64,000 bases of DNA from Metellina segmentata (taxonomy: Eukaryota > Arthropoda > Arachnida > Araneae > Tetragnathidae), in the NCBI GenBank assembly GCA_947359465.1, contig OX375879.1, positions 97,326,396 through 97,390,395 on the forward strand, in the 5' to 3' direction. The position numbers were made by a program, and so were the translations under genes. Below the pieces are notes generated by a model, which was not told where the DNA came from, did not search any database, and was given only the letters and a program-made list of their open reading frames with translations. Positions 11,075-21,419 of this stretch are shown in pieces; the first letter of the stretch is position 1, and each line of letters opens with the position of its first letter.

Positions 11075-12200
11075 GTAATGGTGGTTGGTAGGGTTTTACG
11101 GCGCAAGAGGTCCACACTTGACCAAGCTGCGTCAAATACAAGGCAACGTCAAGTGACGAAAGTGAAAAATAGGTGAGTGGATGCTTTAAATAGAGGTTGG
11201 TTGGGTTTTTCTTGACACACGAACCAGATCAGGCCAAGCTGTGCCAAACACAAGACAACCGAGTGGACGGAAAATGTCTCAAAATGGAAATTGGATGCTA
11301 TAATTAGAGGTTGGTTGGGTTTCTAATGACGCATGATCTGTCCAAAAAGAGCCAAACACAAGACAAAGTCAAGTGGGCGTAATATGAGTGGATATAGGAG
11401 CTGGATAGTTCAAATATAGGTTGATTGGGAATTTTTGACACACAAACCAGATCAGGCCAAGCTGCACCAAACACAAGACAACATCAAGTGGACTGAAAAT
11501 GCCCCAAAATGGGAATTGGATGCTTTAAGTAGAGGTTGGTTGAGTTTCTTATGACGCAAGATCTGTCGAAGTAGGGCCAAACACAAGACAAGGTCAAGCG
11601 AATTTATAAAATTAGTGATAAAGGAGTTGAATGCCTCAAATAGAGTTTGGTTGGGTTTCTTAAGACGCAAGATCTGTCCAAGTAGGGCCAAACACAAGAC
11701 AAGGTCAAGCGAATTTAAAATGAGTGATAAAGGAGTTAAATGCCTCAAATAGAGTTTGGTTGGGTTTCTTAAGACGCAAGATCTGCCCAAGTAGGGCCAA
11801 ACACAAGACAAGGTCAAGTGAATGTAAAATGTGTGATAGAGGAGTTGATTGCCTCAAATAGAGGTTGGTTGGGTTTCTTATGACGCAGGATTTGTACAAG
11901 CAGGGCCAATCAATGTTTTCCAGTCAAGTAAGACCTAACTAGGGGCCTAAATTTCGAAATACAGATACGTCCTCTGAGAGTCGCGAGATTTCCAAGTACT
12001 GTAATGCCTAGATGAGTGATAATGCTTGGTTGGATATTAAGGCGCTAGGGCCATGTTTGACCAAACTGCGCCTGCCACAAGATACACAGCGTAAGCGGAA
12101 ATTAGAGGGAGTTGGATGCCTTAGAAAGATATTGGTTGGGTTTCTTACGACGTAAGATCTGTCCAAGCACGGCAAAGCAATGCTTTTCCGTCAAGTAAAT
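11075..12200. repeat. ~110-bp degenerate tandem array related to the SINE-C tail
   Basis: Around ten units spaced about 108-118 bp, each with GGTTGGTTGGGTTTCTTATG, then ACGCAAGATCTGTCCAAG, then GGGCCAAACACAAGACAA. The GGTTTTATGACGCAAGGGCC-like motif is also the tail of SINE-C (15915-16138, 49347-49410), so the array probably arose by tandem amplification of a SINE tail. The central units near 11530-11900 are the most alike. Confidence 0.8.
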
Positions 12201-12249
12201 GAATAAATAACCAAATGTTTCTAAAGAATCCATGGACTCTTTCAATTTT

Positions 12250-12590
12250 TAGAAATATTCTATTGGTTCTCTCCTTAGAATAGAATCATTCTTTAGAGCG
12301 ATTCTGTTTCTGTTTGGATACAATCTGATTCTGATTTGGAATACAATCTTTCTTCGGCAAGATTCTATTGGTTCTCTCCTTAGAATAGAATCATTCTTTA
12401 GAGCGATTCTGTTTCTGTTTGGATACAATCTGATTCTAATTTGGAATACAATCTTTCTTCGGAAAGATTCTATTGGTTCTCTCCTTAGAATAGAATCGTT
12501 CTTTAGACCGATTCTGTTTCTGTTTGGATACACCTGATTTTGACTTTTATTACAATCTTTCTTCGGAAAGATTTTATTGGTTATTTTTTT
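12250..12590. repeat. 105-bp tandem array, about 3 copies
   Basis: TATTGGTTCTCTCC recurs at 12261, 12366 and 12471, exactly 105 bp apart, with few substitutions. Units also contain GATTCTGTTTCTGTTTGGAT. Since 105 is divisible by 3, a minus-strand open frame of 94 codons runs through it; I treat that as an artefact. Confidence 0.9.
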
Positions 12591-12844
12591 TAATTAAATC
12601 CGTCACAAAAGGTGTAATTACTTCTCTGCATAGGAGAAAATTACTTTTATTTAGTGCTATCGGATAATTAGATCCAGACAAATAGACGATTAAAATTATG
12701 AAAAAGTGACACATTTTATAATTTTACTTATGTAAATAAAAAAAACCTATTGCACGTTGGAAGTGGAAAACTGCATTTTTCTTATGTGTGGCATCGATAT
12801 ATTACTGTGGTTGAAATTTACGAGGAACTCTACTTTCGGGATTG

Positions 12845-12908
12845 GTCCTGGCGCACCACCAATAGTCCGTTGTGTTGCACTGGTGTGACGTTATTTCAAC
12901 TACATACT
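12845..12908 (+). mobile_element. SINE 3' body fragment
   Basis: ACCACCAATAGTCCGTTGTG...GTGTGACGTTATTTCAAC matches the 3' end of the SINE body shared by SINE-A and SINE-B. Confidence 0.6.
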
Positions 12909-13059
12909 TATAATCAGATAAAAAATCAGATCATCAATGTTAAGGTTCACCCGACAGACGAAAGTAGTTTAAAGATCACGCTACTACTAGTTTGGTCACA
13001 TGATTTCGTCACATACAAATATCATAATCATTCTACCTATATTTTTGGTTGCTAGTGCA

Positions 13060-14150
13060 GAGGCTAAACCCTCAGAGCCACTTATATTATTTAGAAAACT
13101 AAAATATTGACAACAAAAATTGTTGATTGCAATCAAAACCTCTCGACCCCACAAGCGAAAAACTATTCATCCGCTGTTCTCTATGTGCTGCCCCTTATCT
13201 TTCTAAAACATTCACCCTACACAGCGGAAATGTATCAGCCCAACAATCTTCAAACCCTTTGACCTCAGACGAAACGCGCGTCAATTAGAGAAACATCCGC
13301 CGAGGCACGGGTCGAGACCTTCCCCATGTGGTGGTCCCAAACTAGTAAGGGACTCTTTTTTCGCTCCATTAGCCAAAACGACCACTGGAGGCGGAAAAGA
13401 AAAAGGTGAGAGCCACCGAACTGTGTCCAGGAGTGCCGGACTGCTTATGAGCGCTCCGCAGGGGTGAGGTGTGTAGGGGGGCAAGTCGGTGGTTCTTAAA
13501 CGGCCCATGACCAAGCACTTGAAAAATGACGATCCATTCCAGGAAGGCTGTGCTCTCGGGTCACCGGTTTGGTCATTTGGTATCGTTTAAAAATGTCTAA
13601 TGTTACTGGGGGGCAACTTTTCGAGGAAGTGTGGTACTGGGATTTTTTTTTTCGCTCCTTGTGGCCTAAATCCCTTGCGAGACTTGCTTGCGTTTCGGAT
13701 GGCTTAGTGAACGGCGTGCCCTCAATTTATGGACTGGATGGAAAGGGTCGAACTGCATGTTTTGAGTTCTATGCTTTCTCGCAAACTGCTTTTACTCGAG
13801 TGTGGTTGATTTCTGATGCTATTTGATACTGCAAGAACTGAAAATGTTATTGCAATGAGGATTAAGCAAGCATCAGGTTTCTTTTAAGGAAATGTTTATC
13901 ATGAAATATCTTACATCCATAGTTTTATGTGCTTTCATTATCAATCTGCTGTTTATTTTCATGGGTTAAGAAATCTCCAGAAAAGTCTATTTATCTCAGT
14001 ATTAGTACTAAAATCCTTTGCTAAATTATCAACCCCAAGTTTTTGTAATTTTCCCTTTCCTATTATACATTTGCATCAAGTCGAACTAAATTACTTTCAT
14101 TTTTGAAGCAATGTCGCATAAGTCAGTTAATCACGACAGTTTCCGTAATA
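13060..14150. other. Unassigned DNA with a GC-richer segment
   Basis: 13260-13560 is markedly GC-richer, without recognisable repeats or protein similarity. The rest is AT-rich. It could be a single-copy regulatory or transcribed segment; nothing in the sequence decides this. Confidence 0.4.
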
Positions 14151-14151
14151 A

Positions 14152-14480
14152 TTTGGTAATTTTTGTAATCAACGTCGTACGAGAGCAACACAACGGGCTA
14201 TTGACGACGGTACGGGATCAAGCCCTTAAGTGAAAGGTCCTAGGACAACACCTCGTAATTTTGAACCACGGTCAGATGACGAAGCAACACCTGAACTGGC
14301 ACCCCACTCTCCAAACTTCCACACTAACCCAACTTAAGGACTTTCGACCACGATAGATTTACGGTGCACCAGCCGCATCTACACCATACGCTTACAAACA
14401 TCCATGCCCGGTTCTGGATTCGAACCAGAAACCTTCCGATCTAGAGGCTAACACCTTAACCACTATACCGGTTGGTCGGC
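14152..14480 (-). mobile_element. SINE-A, full length, inverted
   Basis: The head at the right end (inverse of GCCGACCAACCGGTATAGTG) is tRNA-like, with an A-box region TATAGTGGTTAAGGTGTTAG and a B box GGATTCGAACC in inverse. The body carries GCGTATGGTGTAGA(T/G)GCGGC, CTCACGTTGGGTTGG, TCATCTGACCGTGGTTCAAA and GACGTTGATTACAAAAATTA in sense orientation. A degraded direct repeat CACGACAGTTTCCGTA / CACGATATTTTTCGTA (about 14132-14147 and 14480-14495) looks like the target duplication. Confidence 0.85.
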
Positions 14481-14867
14481 ACGATATTTTTCGTATTCTT
14501 AGACAAAGAAAATCTCGGATTGTAACACTATTTACAAACTAAACCCTCATTTTATTCTCTATGCCTAACCAAATCATATATAATTTACCATTTTTCTAAC
14601 TACCCAGAGACACTTTATAATGGCGCTGCGCTAACCCCCTCCCACTAACAAAGCGCGTGATAGACCATACAGAATAATCAAAGAAAGTATTCAGTGTAGA
14701 CACAACGCGCACAAAAAAGGAAAATACTTCCGTCGGCACTAGTGAATTAGTATCTAAAACGCATCCCCCTGCTCATTATTCAAGTTCAGGTGATTCTGAT
14801 TATTATATGCAAAGTTCTCCACAACCTAGTAAAGTCGTCCAGCTCTTTGAATTTTAAGGGAATGTCG

Positions 14868-15040
14868 TAACTCAGTGGGTATGCCCACTGCGCTTGTCAT
14901 AGGCAGTGCAGGTTTAATTTCTCTCTGGGTGTATTTCTTTCTTGTGTCAGTAAAACTTTGCTTGTGTGTGTATATCCATTACTTGACATTGTTCTGTATT
15001 TTTTTCAGCATGGTCAAATAACAGGCATGTTGTCTAACAG
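14868..15040 (+). mobile_element. SINE-C partial copy
   Basis: Starts with tRNA-like ACTCAGTGGGTATGCCCACT and GCAGGTTTAATTTC (decayed B box), then TCTCTCTGGGTGTATTTCTT and a TTGTGTCAGTAAAACTTTGC segment, the same order as in the inverted SINE-C at 15915-16138. It fades out near a CAGCATGGTCAAATA motif. Confidence 0.6.
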
Positions 15041-15302
15041 GCCCTTTCGACATGAAAACACACGAATCTCTGAATTTATGAACGATTACTATAAGGATTA
15101 TACTGCCACTATATGGACGATCCGTACGATGCTTTAAAGCTCTAGGTTGTCTTTTATAAGGTGGGAGAGAGAAAAGATATAGGACCATGTTGTCTGTACT
15201 GGTTACTAACCTCAATAGGAGGCCTGAGTAAAGGTTGGGTTTAGCGGTATCAATTGCCATATTTTGAGAGGTTACCCCAAACAACATTAAATAAATGGAT
15301 AT

Positions 15303-15588
15303 TTTTTTAAATTTCCAATGTCAAGGCTGGGTACAGATTGAAAAGACAAATACAATGCATGATACAATACCGAAATACAATACAGTACAGAATTGACAGA
15401 AGTCATTGTACCCTTATACAAGGCCAGAAGTGATGGTCACTTGTGAAGGGGCACCCAATGGGTGGACCATCATTGTCCCTAACAAAGGACAGCACAATTT
15501 ACATCCATGCCCTGACCCGGATTCGAACCAGGAACCTTCCGATCCAGAGGCCAGGCCAACACCTTGACCACTAGACCGGTTGGTCGGC
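15303..15588 (-). mobile_element. SINE-A variant with alternate tail and perfect target duplication
   Basis: The minus-strand head (inverse of AGCCGACCAACCGGTCTAGT) with B box GGTTCGAATCC is followed by a different body/tail containing GGGACAATGATGGTCCACCC and CACAAGTGACCATCACTTCT. TAAATAAATGGATAT occurs directly at both ends (15288-15302 and 15589-15603), a 15-bp target duplication, and the left end is a T run (poly-A in sense). It is inserted beside or within SINE-C-like sequence (15604-15720). Confidence 0.85.
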
Positions 15589-15603
15589 TAAATAAATGGA
15601 TAT

Positions 15604-15725
15604 GCACACAAGAAAAGTTCCTACAAATATAGAAGAGAGAAAAACTCCTAAGGAGGAATTGAAACTGCACTATCAACAGCTCGCAAGTTGTTGGGTCTCT
15701 AAGCAAACTCACTGAGCTATGATGG
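15604..15725 (-). mobile_element. SINE-C fragment, inverted
   Basis: ACACAAGAAAAGTTCCTACA, GAAGAGAGAAAAACTCCTAA and GGAGGAATTGAAACTGCAC match the inverted SINE-C at 15915-16138 (ACACAAGGAAAGCTTTTATT, AGAAGAGAGAAATACAACCA). It ends near CAAACTCACTGAGCTATGAT, the inverse of a tRNA-like head. Confidence 0.55.
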
Positions 15726-15876
15726 CTAGATGGGGAAGGGAGGAAGAGTCTGTGCTGGAAGGTACCACTTCAGCACGACAAATACCAGCGACCCATCATA
15801 TTAAGAAACCATTAGAAGCTGAAACGATCGGGCGTCTTCATTCCCTAGTTGGCTGCTAGCCGTGTGACCCAAGGCA

Positions 15877-16275
15877 TTAACCCTTCAAGTGGATACATGG
15901 TCCATTAAGATTTGATTTCGTTGGGGTTTTATGACGCAAGGGCCATACATGACCATGCTGTACCAGACACGATATCAAGTTATTGACATACACACAAGGA
16001 AAGCTTTTATTGACACAGAAGAGAGAAATACAACCAGGGAGGAATGCACCAGACAGGATTCGAGTACATGCCGACTACAACTCAAAGGTTACTAGTACTG
16101 TGGGCATACTAACTAAGCCACGACGCCCCCCCCCCCCCTCCATCAAAGTTTGGCCATTTTCGCTAATGGCGAGATATGTCATCAAGACATTGCCGATTTT
16201 TTTTATGATGACAAGATAGATAAGGTTAGTTTTTTTTTCTAATGACGAGATATCTCGTCCATAAAGATATGAGAA
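15877..16275 (+). mobile_element. MITE-1 copy interrupted by SINE-C
   Basis: Starts TTAACCCTTCAAGTGG (TTAA 15877-15880), stops at TCCATTAAGATTTG and resumes after the SINE at TCCATCAAAGTTTGGCCATT. It then runs through the usual spacers to a perfect GACGAGATATCTCGTC at 16244-16259. The interruption is SINE-C plus a C-rich run. Confidence 0.75.
15915..16138 (-). mobile_element. SINE-C, near full length, inside MITE-1
   Basis: Inverted copy. The tRNA-like head lies near 16125 (sense: GTGGCTTAGTTAGTATGCCC with B box ACTCGAATCC). The body follows, with a tail ending GGCCCTTGCGTCATAAAACC in sense. It is flanked by TCCATTAAGATTTG (15901-15914) and TCCATCAAAGTTTG (16139-16152), a decayed 14-bp target duplication of MITE-1 sequence. 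A run of about 13 C lies at its head side. Confidence 0.75.
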
Positions 16276-16640
16276 TTATTTGATCCTTCTAGGATAACAT
16301 AAGTGTTACTCCACTGCTCTAAACAATCATATCCGCTGTATAATTGCCAATATTTTTCGTGCTATTTTCGCTTTTCCTGACCATTATGACCATTCCTAAG
16401 TGGAGTGCTGGGAGTACCCAAAGATGTGACCAAACTTTTTAGAAGTAAAAAGTGATGAACCCGTCGAGTAGAAAGGCGGGTAATATAAAGGATGGAAGAT
16501 ATTTTAATGTTTGTTTCCTGTGTTGGCGATGTGCCCTTGATTTCAATTTAGAAAACATTGAATTGCACGAACTAATATGTTTCTAGCCAACTATGTATAC
16601 AAGTATCACTATACGTTGTCTCCTACATGTAATTTTAATG
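16276..16640. other. Unassigned AT-rich DNA
   Basis: Nothing recognised before the 259-bp array. Confidence 0.5.
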
Positions 16641-18600
16641 TTTCTGGACTAATGTTGATCAATTCAATCATATGACCAAAAAATTTTTTTGTTTTGTTTG
16701 GACCCAGGAAAGCGCCATTTCCAGAGTAAGCCCTTTGTCTCATATAGAACCTTATTTCAACCACCAAGGACCATCTGAATCAGAATTGCAATCAACTCTC
16801 TCACACAAATAAGAATTGAAGATATTATGCAGATATAACCTATGTACGAATCTGTATATATATAATATAATTACTCTACTATACCTAGCCTACTTCCTGT
16901 AATTTGATCGTTGCAGAACCAACATCAAGCAATTCTATCAGATGACCAAAACATTTTTCGTTTTGTTTGGACCCAGAAAAGCTCCATTCACAAGTCCCTC
17001 TGTCTCATATAGAACCTTATCTCAACCACCTAGCACCATCTGAATCAGAATCAGAATTGCCCTCACCTCTCACACAAAAAGACTTGCAGAAAGTATGTGT
17101 TATCTATGTACGAATCTAGTCATATATAATTACTACTATACCTACTTGTACTATTATCACTGCTGGACCAACGTTAAGCAATACTATATGACCAAAACAT
17201 TTTTCGTTTTGCTTGGACCTAGAAAAGCACCCTTCACAATGTAAAGCCATTTGTCTCATATAGAACCTGACCACCAAGGACCACCTGAATCAAAATCAGA
17301 ATTGCCCTAAAATATGTTACACTAACAATTCTTACAGAAATTATACGTTATCTATGTACGAATTTAGTCATATATAATCACTACTATACCTACTCTACTG
17401 CATGTAATTTTATCGTTGCAGGACCAACGTCAAGCAATTCTATGAGGTGACCAAAGCATTTTTCGTTTTATTTGGACCTAGAAAAGCACCCTTCACAATG
17501 TAAAGCCATTTGTCTCATATAGAACCTGACCACCAAGGACCACCTGAATCAAAATCAGAATTGCCCTAAAATATGCTACACTAACAATTCTTACAGAAAT
17601 TATACGTTATCTATGTACGAATTTAGTCATATATAATCACTACTATACCTACTCTACTGCATGTAATTTTATCGTTGCAGGACCAACGTCAAGCAATTCT
17701 ATGAGGTGACCAAAGCATTTTTTGTTTTATTTGGACCCAGAAAAGCACCCTTCACAATGTAAAGCCATTTGTCTCATATAGAACCTGACCACCAAGGACC
17801 ACCTGAATCAAAATCAGAATTGCCCTAAAATATGTTACACTAACAATTCTTACAGAAATTATACGTTATCTATGTACGAATTTAGTCATATATAATCACT
17901 ACTATACCTACTCTACTGCATGTAATTTTATCGTTGCAGGACCAACGTCAAGCAATTCTATGAGGTGACCAAAGCATTTTTCGTTTTATTTGGACCTAGA
18001 AAAGCACCCTTCACAATGTAAAGCCATTTGTCTCATATAGAACCTGACCACCAAGGACCACCTGAATCAAAATCAGAATTGCCCTAAAATATGTTACACT
18101 AACAATTCTTACAGAAATTATACGTTATCTATGTACGAATTTAGTCATATATAATCACTACTATACCTACTCTACTGCATGTAATTTTATCGTTGCAGGA
18201 CCAACGTCAAGCAATTCTATGAGGTGACCAAAGCATTTTTCGTTTTATTTGGACCTAGAAAAGCACCCTTCACAATGTAAAGCCATTTGTCTCATATAGA
18301 ACCTGACCACCAAGGACCACCTGAATCAAAATCAGAATTGCCCTAAAATATGTTACACTAACAATTCTTACAGAAATTATACGTTATCTATGTACGAATT
18401 TAGTCATATATAATCACTACTATACCTACTCTACTGCATGTAATTTTATCGTTGCAGGACCAACGTCAAGCAATTCTATGAGGTGACCAAAGCATTTTTC
18501 GTTTTATTTGGACCCAGAAAAGCACCATTCACGAAGTAAGCCCTTTGTTTCATATAGAACCCTTTCCAACCACCAAGGACCACCTGAATCTGAATCATAA
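16640..18600 (+). repeat. 259-bp tandem array with an exon-like core
   Basis: About eight units. GGACCAACGTC recurs at 17421, 17680, 17939, 18198 and 18457, exactly 259 bp apart, and these five units are nearly identical. Three older units (from about 16646, 16916 and 17165) are diverged. Each unit contains a 78-bp segment (for example 17422-17499) open in one frame, encoding TNVKQFYEVTKAFF then VLFGPRKAPFT. In units 4-8 it is preceded by TTTTATCGTTGCAG and followed by GTAAAG or GTAAGC, like a symmetric phase-1 exon. Unit 3 has a one-codon deletion in the segment; several differences are synonymous. Units 1 and 3 lack the AG, unit 2 lacks the GTAAG, and unit 1 has a +1 shift. It may be a satellite or a duplicated-exon cluster. 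Confidence 0.85.
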
Positions 18601-19432
18601 TTGCCCTCACCTCTCGCACTAACAAGACTCTCATCTACTATATATAGACGACAATGCTGAAGAATAAAAAAAAATCCAGGAGAGACACACAACTCGCACG
18701 AAGAGGAAAAAAAAGGAAAATTCCGCATCCGTTCGCATTCTTGACGCAATATCTAAAACGAGTCGGGGCGTCGCGAATCCGAAACAAATGACGCCGACTC
18801 ATATGCCGGGGCGCAAGAGATAGGGCGTGGGGCTTATAAGACCCAAGAAGGGGGAGGAAGGATCGGGAGGGCTCTCGCTTATCTCGAAAAGGATCGAGAG
18901 AGGCAGAGGCCTTCCGGATTTTCCGGAAATAGGCACGTCGGTGGGACGGAAAAGGCACAGTGGGGGGACGGCAAGGAAGGTGCGCGGATGGACTATAGGG
19001 GGTAACGTGCGCCCTATGATGGAGCAGCAGTGGAAATTTGTGAAGTGATAATGTGATGATGTATGCGTTTAGTAACGGTGTTCGTCCCGGGTGAACCCTT
19101 GTGGAGGATCGGAGTGAAAAGCTTATGGGAGTATCCTGCATGGTTTTTTTTCCACGAGGTGCCGTTTTGAATTATTTTGTGTCGTTGGTTTTGTTTTACA
19201 ACTGAGCTATGAGCGAACCGTCGAGTTTTCTAATTTGCGGTTGGTCTTTCTCAAACAGGATTCCGTTGGAAACTGTAACTGGGGATGTGTTATTGCAGGT
19301 CAATAGGAATCGTAACTAAAAAAAACGTATCTGGAGCAACAAAACACACTATGAGTTGCATGCAGCAAACTTGACAAGTATTTTGAAAAAGATGCGATTT
19401 TGACCTTACATAAGGAATTCCAAAATTTAATT
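18601..19432. other. Unassigned segment with GC-rich core 18720-19100
   Basis: The core is GC-rich and free of recognised repeats, directly after the 259-bp array. Open frames occur on both strands (minus 18638-19141, 167 codons; plus 18827-19048) but read as low-complexity Arg/Ser/Pro sequence without known motifs. It could be a promoter or UTR region; this is not shown. Confidence 0.35.
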
Positions 19433-19663
19433 TTAACCCTCCTGGTAGACGGAATTCTACCTGAATGTGGTACCTCGGGATTAGCAAATCTGACCAAATC
19501 TTGATGGTGAGATAACTTCGTCATTAAAAGAAGCTTGACATGGTTTGTATCTCGTTTTTCATAAAAATAGTGACAGTATCTTGGTGGCGAATTTTTATTA
19601 TCTCATCATCAGCAAAGCTTATCAGATCTTGATGAATCTTGTCGAAATCACTTCAATGGTTAA
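19433..19663 (-). mobile_element. MITE-1 copy with both TTAA ends
   Basis: 231 bp from TTAACCCTCCTGG (19433) to CACTTCAATGGTTAA (TTAA 19660-19663), with the internal spacer series CTGACCAAATCTTGATGG, CTCATCATCAGCAAAGC and CAGATCTTGATGAATC. Confidence 0.8.
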
Positions 19664-20010
19664 GGTAAAATGTGACGAATAAACGTCTTAACCAATGATA
19701 AACTCGTGGCACAGCGTGGCAAGGTACTGCAATGCTAGACTATCAAAAAGTGCTTTATGGTGAACATTGGTTACACTACAATTATATACACTAGAATAAA
19801 AGGCCCGTCATGTGACAGGTGCATAACAAAATTTATTTATTTTAGTCAAACTTTATTTGTATTTTTAAAATCTAACGGTGTGTGATCACAGGCCGTGATA
19901 TCCAGTTTGAAATAATGATCAAAAGATGATTTTTGATGTTTCGCATCTCATTTTACTCGTGACATCACACAAACGCCAAACAAAACAATTAGAAACTCCG
20001 CCTACACGTG
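19664..20010. other. Unassigned AT-rich DNA
   Basis: Nothing recognised. Confidence 0.5.
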
Positions 20011-20348
20011 AGCCGACCAACCGGTATAGTGGTTAAGGTGTTAGCCTCTAGATTGGAAGGTTCCTGGTTCGAATCCGGGTCCGGGCATGGATGTTTGTAA
20101 GCGTATGGTGTAGAGGCGGCTGGTGCATCTTAAATCTGTCGTGGCCGAAAGTCCTCACGTTGGGTTGGCGTGGAAGTTTGGAGAGTGGGGTGCCAGCTCA
20201 GGTGTTGCTTCGTCATCTGACCGTGGTTCAAAATTACGAAGTGTTGTCCTCGGATCTTTCCCTTGAGGGACTGATCCCGGACCGTCGTCAATAGCCCGTT
20301 GTGTTGCTCTAGTACGACGTTAACTAAAATTACCAATTACCAATTACC
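20011..20348 (+). mobile_element. SINE-A, full length
   Basis: The tRNA-like head AGCCGACCAACCGGTATAGT with GGTTAAGGTGTTAG (A-box region) and B box GGTTCGAATCC is followed by the body GGATGTTTGTAAGCGTATGG, TCACGTTGGGTTGGCGTGGA, GTTGCTTCGTCATCTGACCG and GTCGTCAATAGCCCGTTGTG. It ends CGACGTTAACTAAAATTACC with a (CAATTAC)n tail. It is a mobile pol III-type element, not a tRNA gene: no cloverleaf with paired acceptor ends. Confidence 0.9.
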
Positions 20349-20538
20349 ACCTACTTCATACAACCAATCAAAACTAATAGCTCTGGAAACGCATGTCAAT
20401 GTTTTATGTATTGCGATTCTTTAAAATTTTAGCGCGCTAAAAGGTTCTAGCTCCTTTTAAGATTTATCAGTGCCTGGATTCGATTGATCTAACAACTCTT
20501 CGACAGATTGCCAGATGCGTGAAGCTGTGAGAGCTGTA

Positions 20539-20755
20539 TTAATCCTCCAAGTTGTTTCATCGAGATAACTCGTCCATCAACATCTGATAAATTTTGCTTG
20601 TGACAAGATATCTTGTCCGTCAATATCTGGCCAAGTTTGCGAGGTATCTCGTTACCAAGATACTGTCAATTTTTCGATGATGATGAGATCACGTTTTCTA
20701 CAACATAATATAGAGGTATTCATCAAGATTTGACTAATGACGATATTCCTCGTCA
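20539..20755 (+). mobile_element. MITE-1 copy overlapping the inverted-repeat left arm
   Basis: Begins TTAATCCTCCAAGTTG at a TTAA (20539-20542) and continues with ACTCGTCCATCAACATC, GACAAGATATCTTGTCC and TTGCGAGGTATCTCGTT. The inverted-repeat arm begins at 20568, inside this MITE. Confidence 0.7.
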
Positions 20756-21258
20756 CTAGCTCGGATCTTTCCCTTAGTGTATTGATCCCGGACCGTCGTC
20801 AATAGCCCGCTGTGTTGCTCTAGTACGACGTTAATTAAAAATTACCAATTATATCGTCACTAGCAAAACTGCGAAACATATCACAACTTATAAATACCAT
20901 GTGTCATTGGTTTGGCGATAGAAAATTGATATTGCGCCAATACTGCGCCGTTATAACTAGGATTTTAATAAAGTTTGCATTCAATTTATTTTAGTTACAC
21001 AGGGGGGCCATAAAATAGCTTTCAATCTTTGAAGGTATCTAACTAAATCTCGAATAAACGGAACGGAATCAAATTTAGTAATGAGACTTTTTACGACAGA
21101 AGATAGGTGGGTACGTTATTTGAAGAACTCTCTTTGAAGACATGGAATATGTATACCATGAAAATTATTTATTACGTACAGAAAGTTACCGATAGGACAA
21201 ATTTGGCACTGATGGAGTAGAAAACAGTCAAACATTTGCATTAAACGCAGATAAAATG
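20568..21258 (+). repeat. Left arm of a ~1.55-kb inverted repeat
   Basis: About 691 bp whose inverse is at 21420-22120. The arm contains most of a MITE-1, a SINE body fragment (20755-20840) and sequence otherwise unique here (TTACACAGGGGGGCCATAAA and onwards). Arms differ by few substitutions, a 2-bp indel (near CTAAATCTCGAATAAAC) and a ~13-bp segment present only in the right arm. Confidence 0.95.
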
Positions 21259-21419
21259 GATTACGTAACGTTAGAAAGGGGGTAAGCATCAACCACGCCA
21301 CTAATTTTGGCTGGATATGTAGAGTGTGTTGCTATTAAAGCTAACATGCAATAGACACACGAATTAATTTATTCAACTCACAGGAAACAAGCTTCTATAC
21401 ACCAGAACATTGCATAGTT
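21259..21419. other. Spacer of the inverted repeat
   Basis: 161 bp of single-copy sequence between the arms; no coding signal. Confidence 0.85.

Noticed and set aside
10575..11141. Overlapping frames on both strands in a GC-richer block
   Set aside because: Several mutually exclusive frames of similar length with no motif; no splice or codon support.
12249..12533. A 94-codon minus-strand frame with repeated YPNRNRI
   Set aside because: It is produced by the 105-bp tandem array, whose period is a multiple of 3; no domain or start context supports it.
18638..19141. A 167-codon minus-strand frame
   Set aside because: Arg/Ser/Pro-rich without motifs, in a GC-rich purine-biased segment with open frames on both strands.
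20011..20090. tRNA gene (A and B box with GGTTCGAATCC)
   Set aside because: The same head occurs at the start of several dispersed copies followed by an identical ~260-bp body and flanked by target duplications; ends do not pair as an acceptor stem. It is a SINE head.
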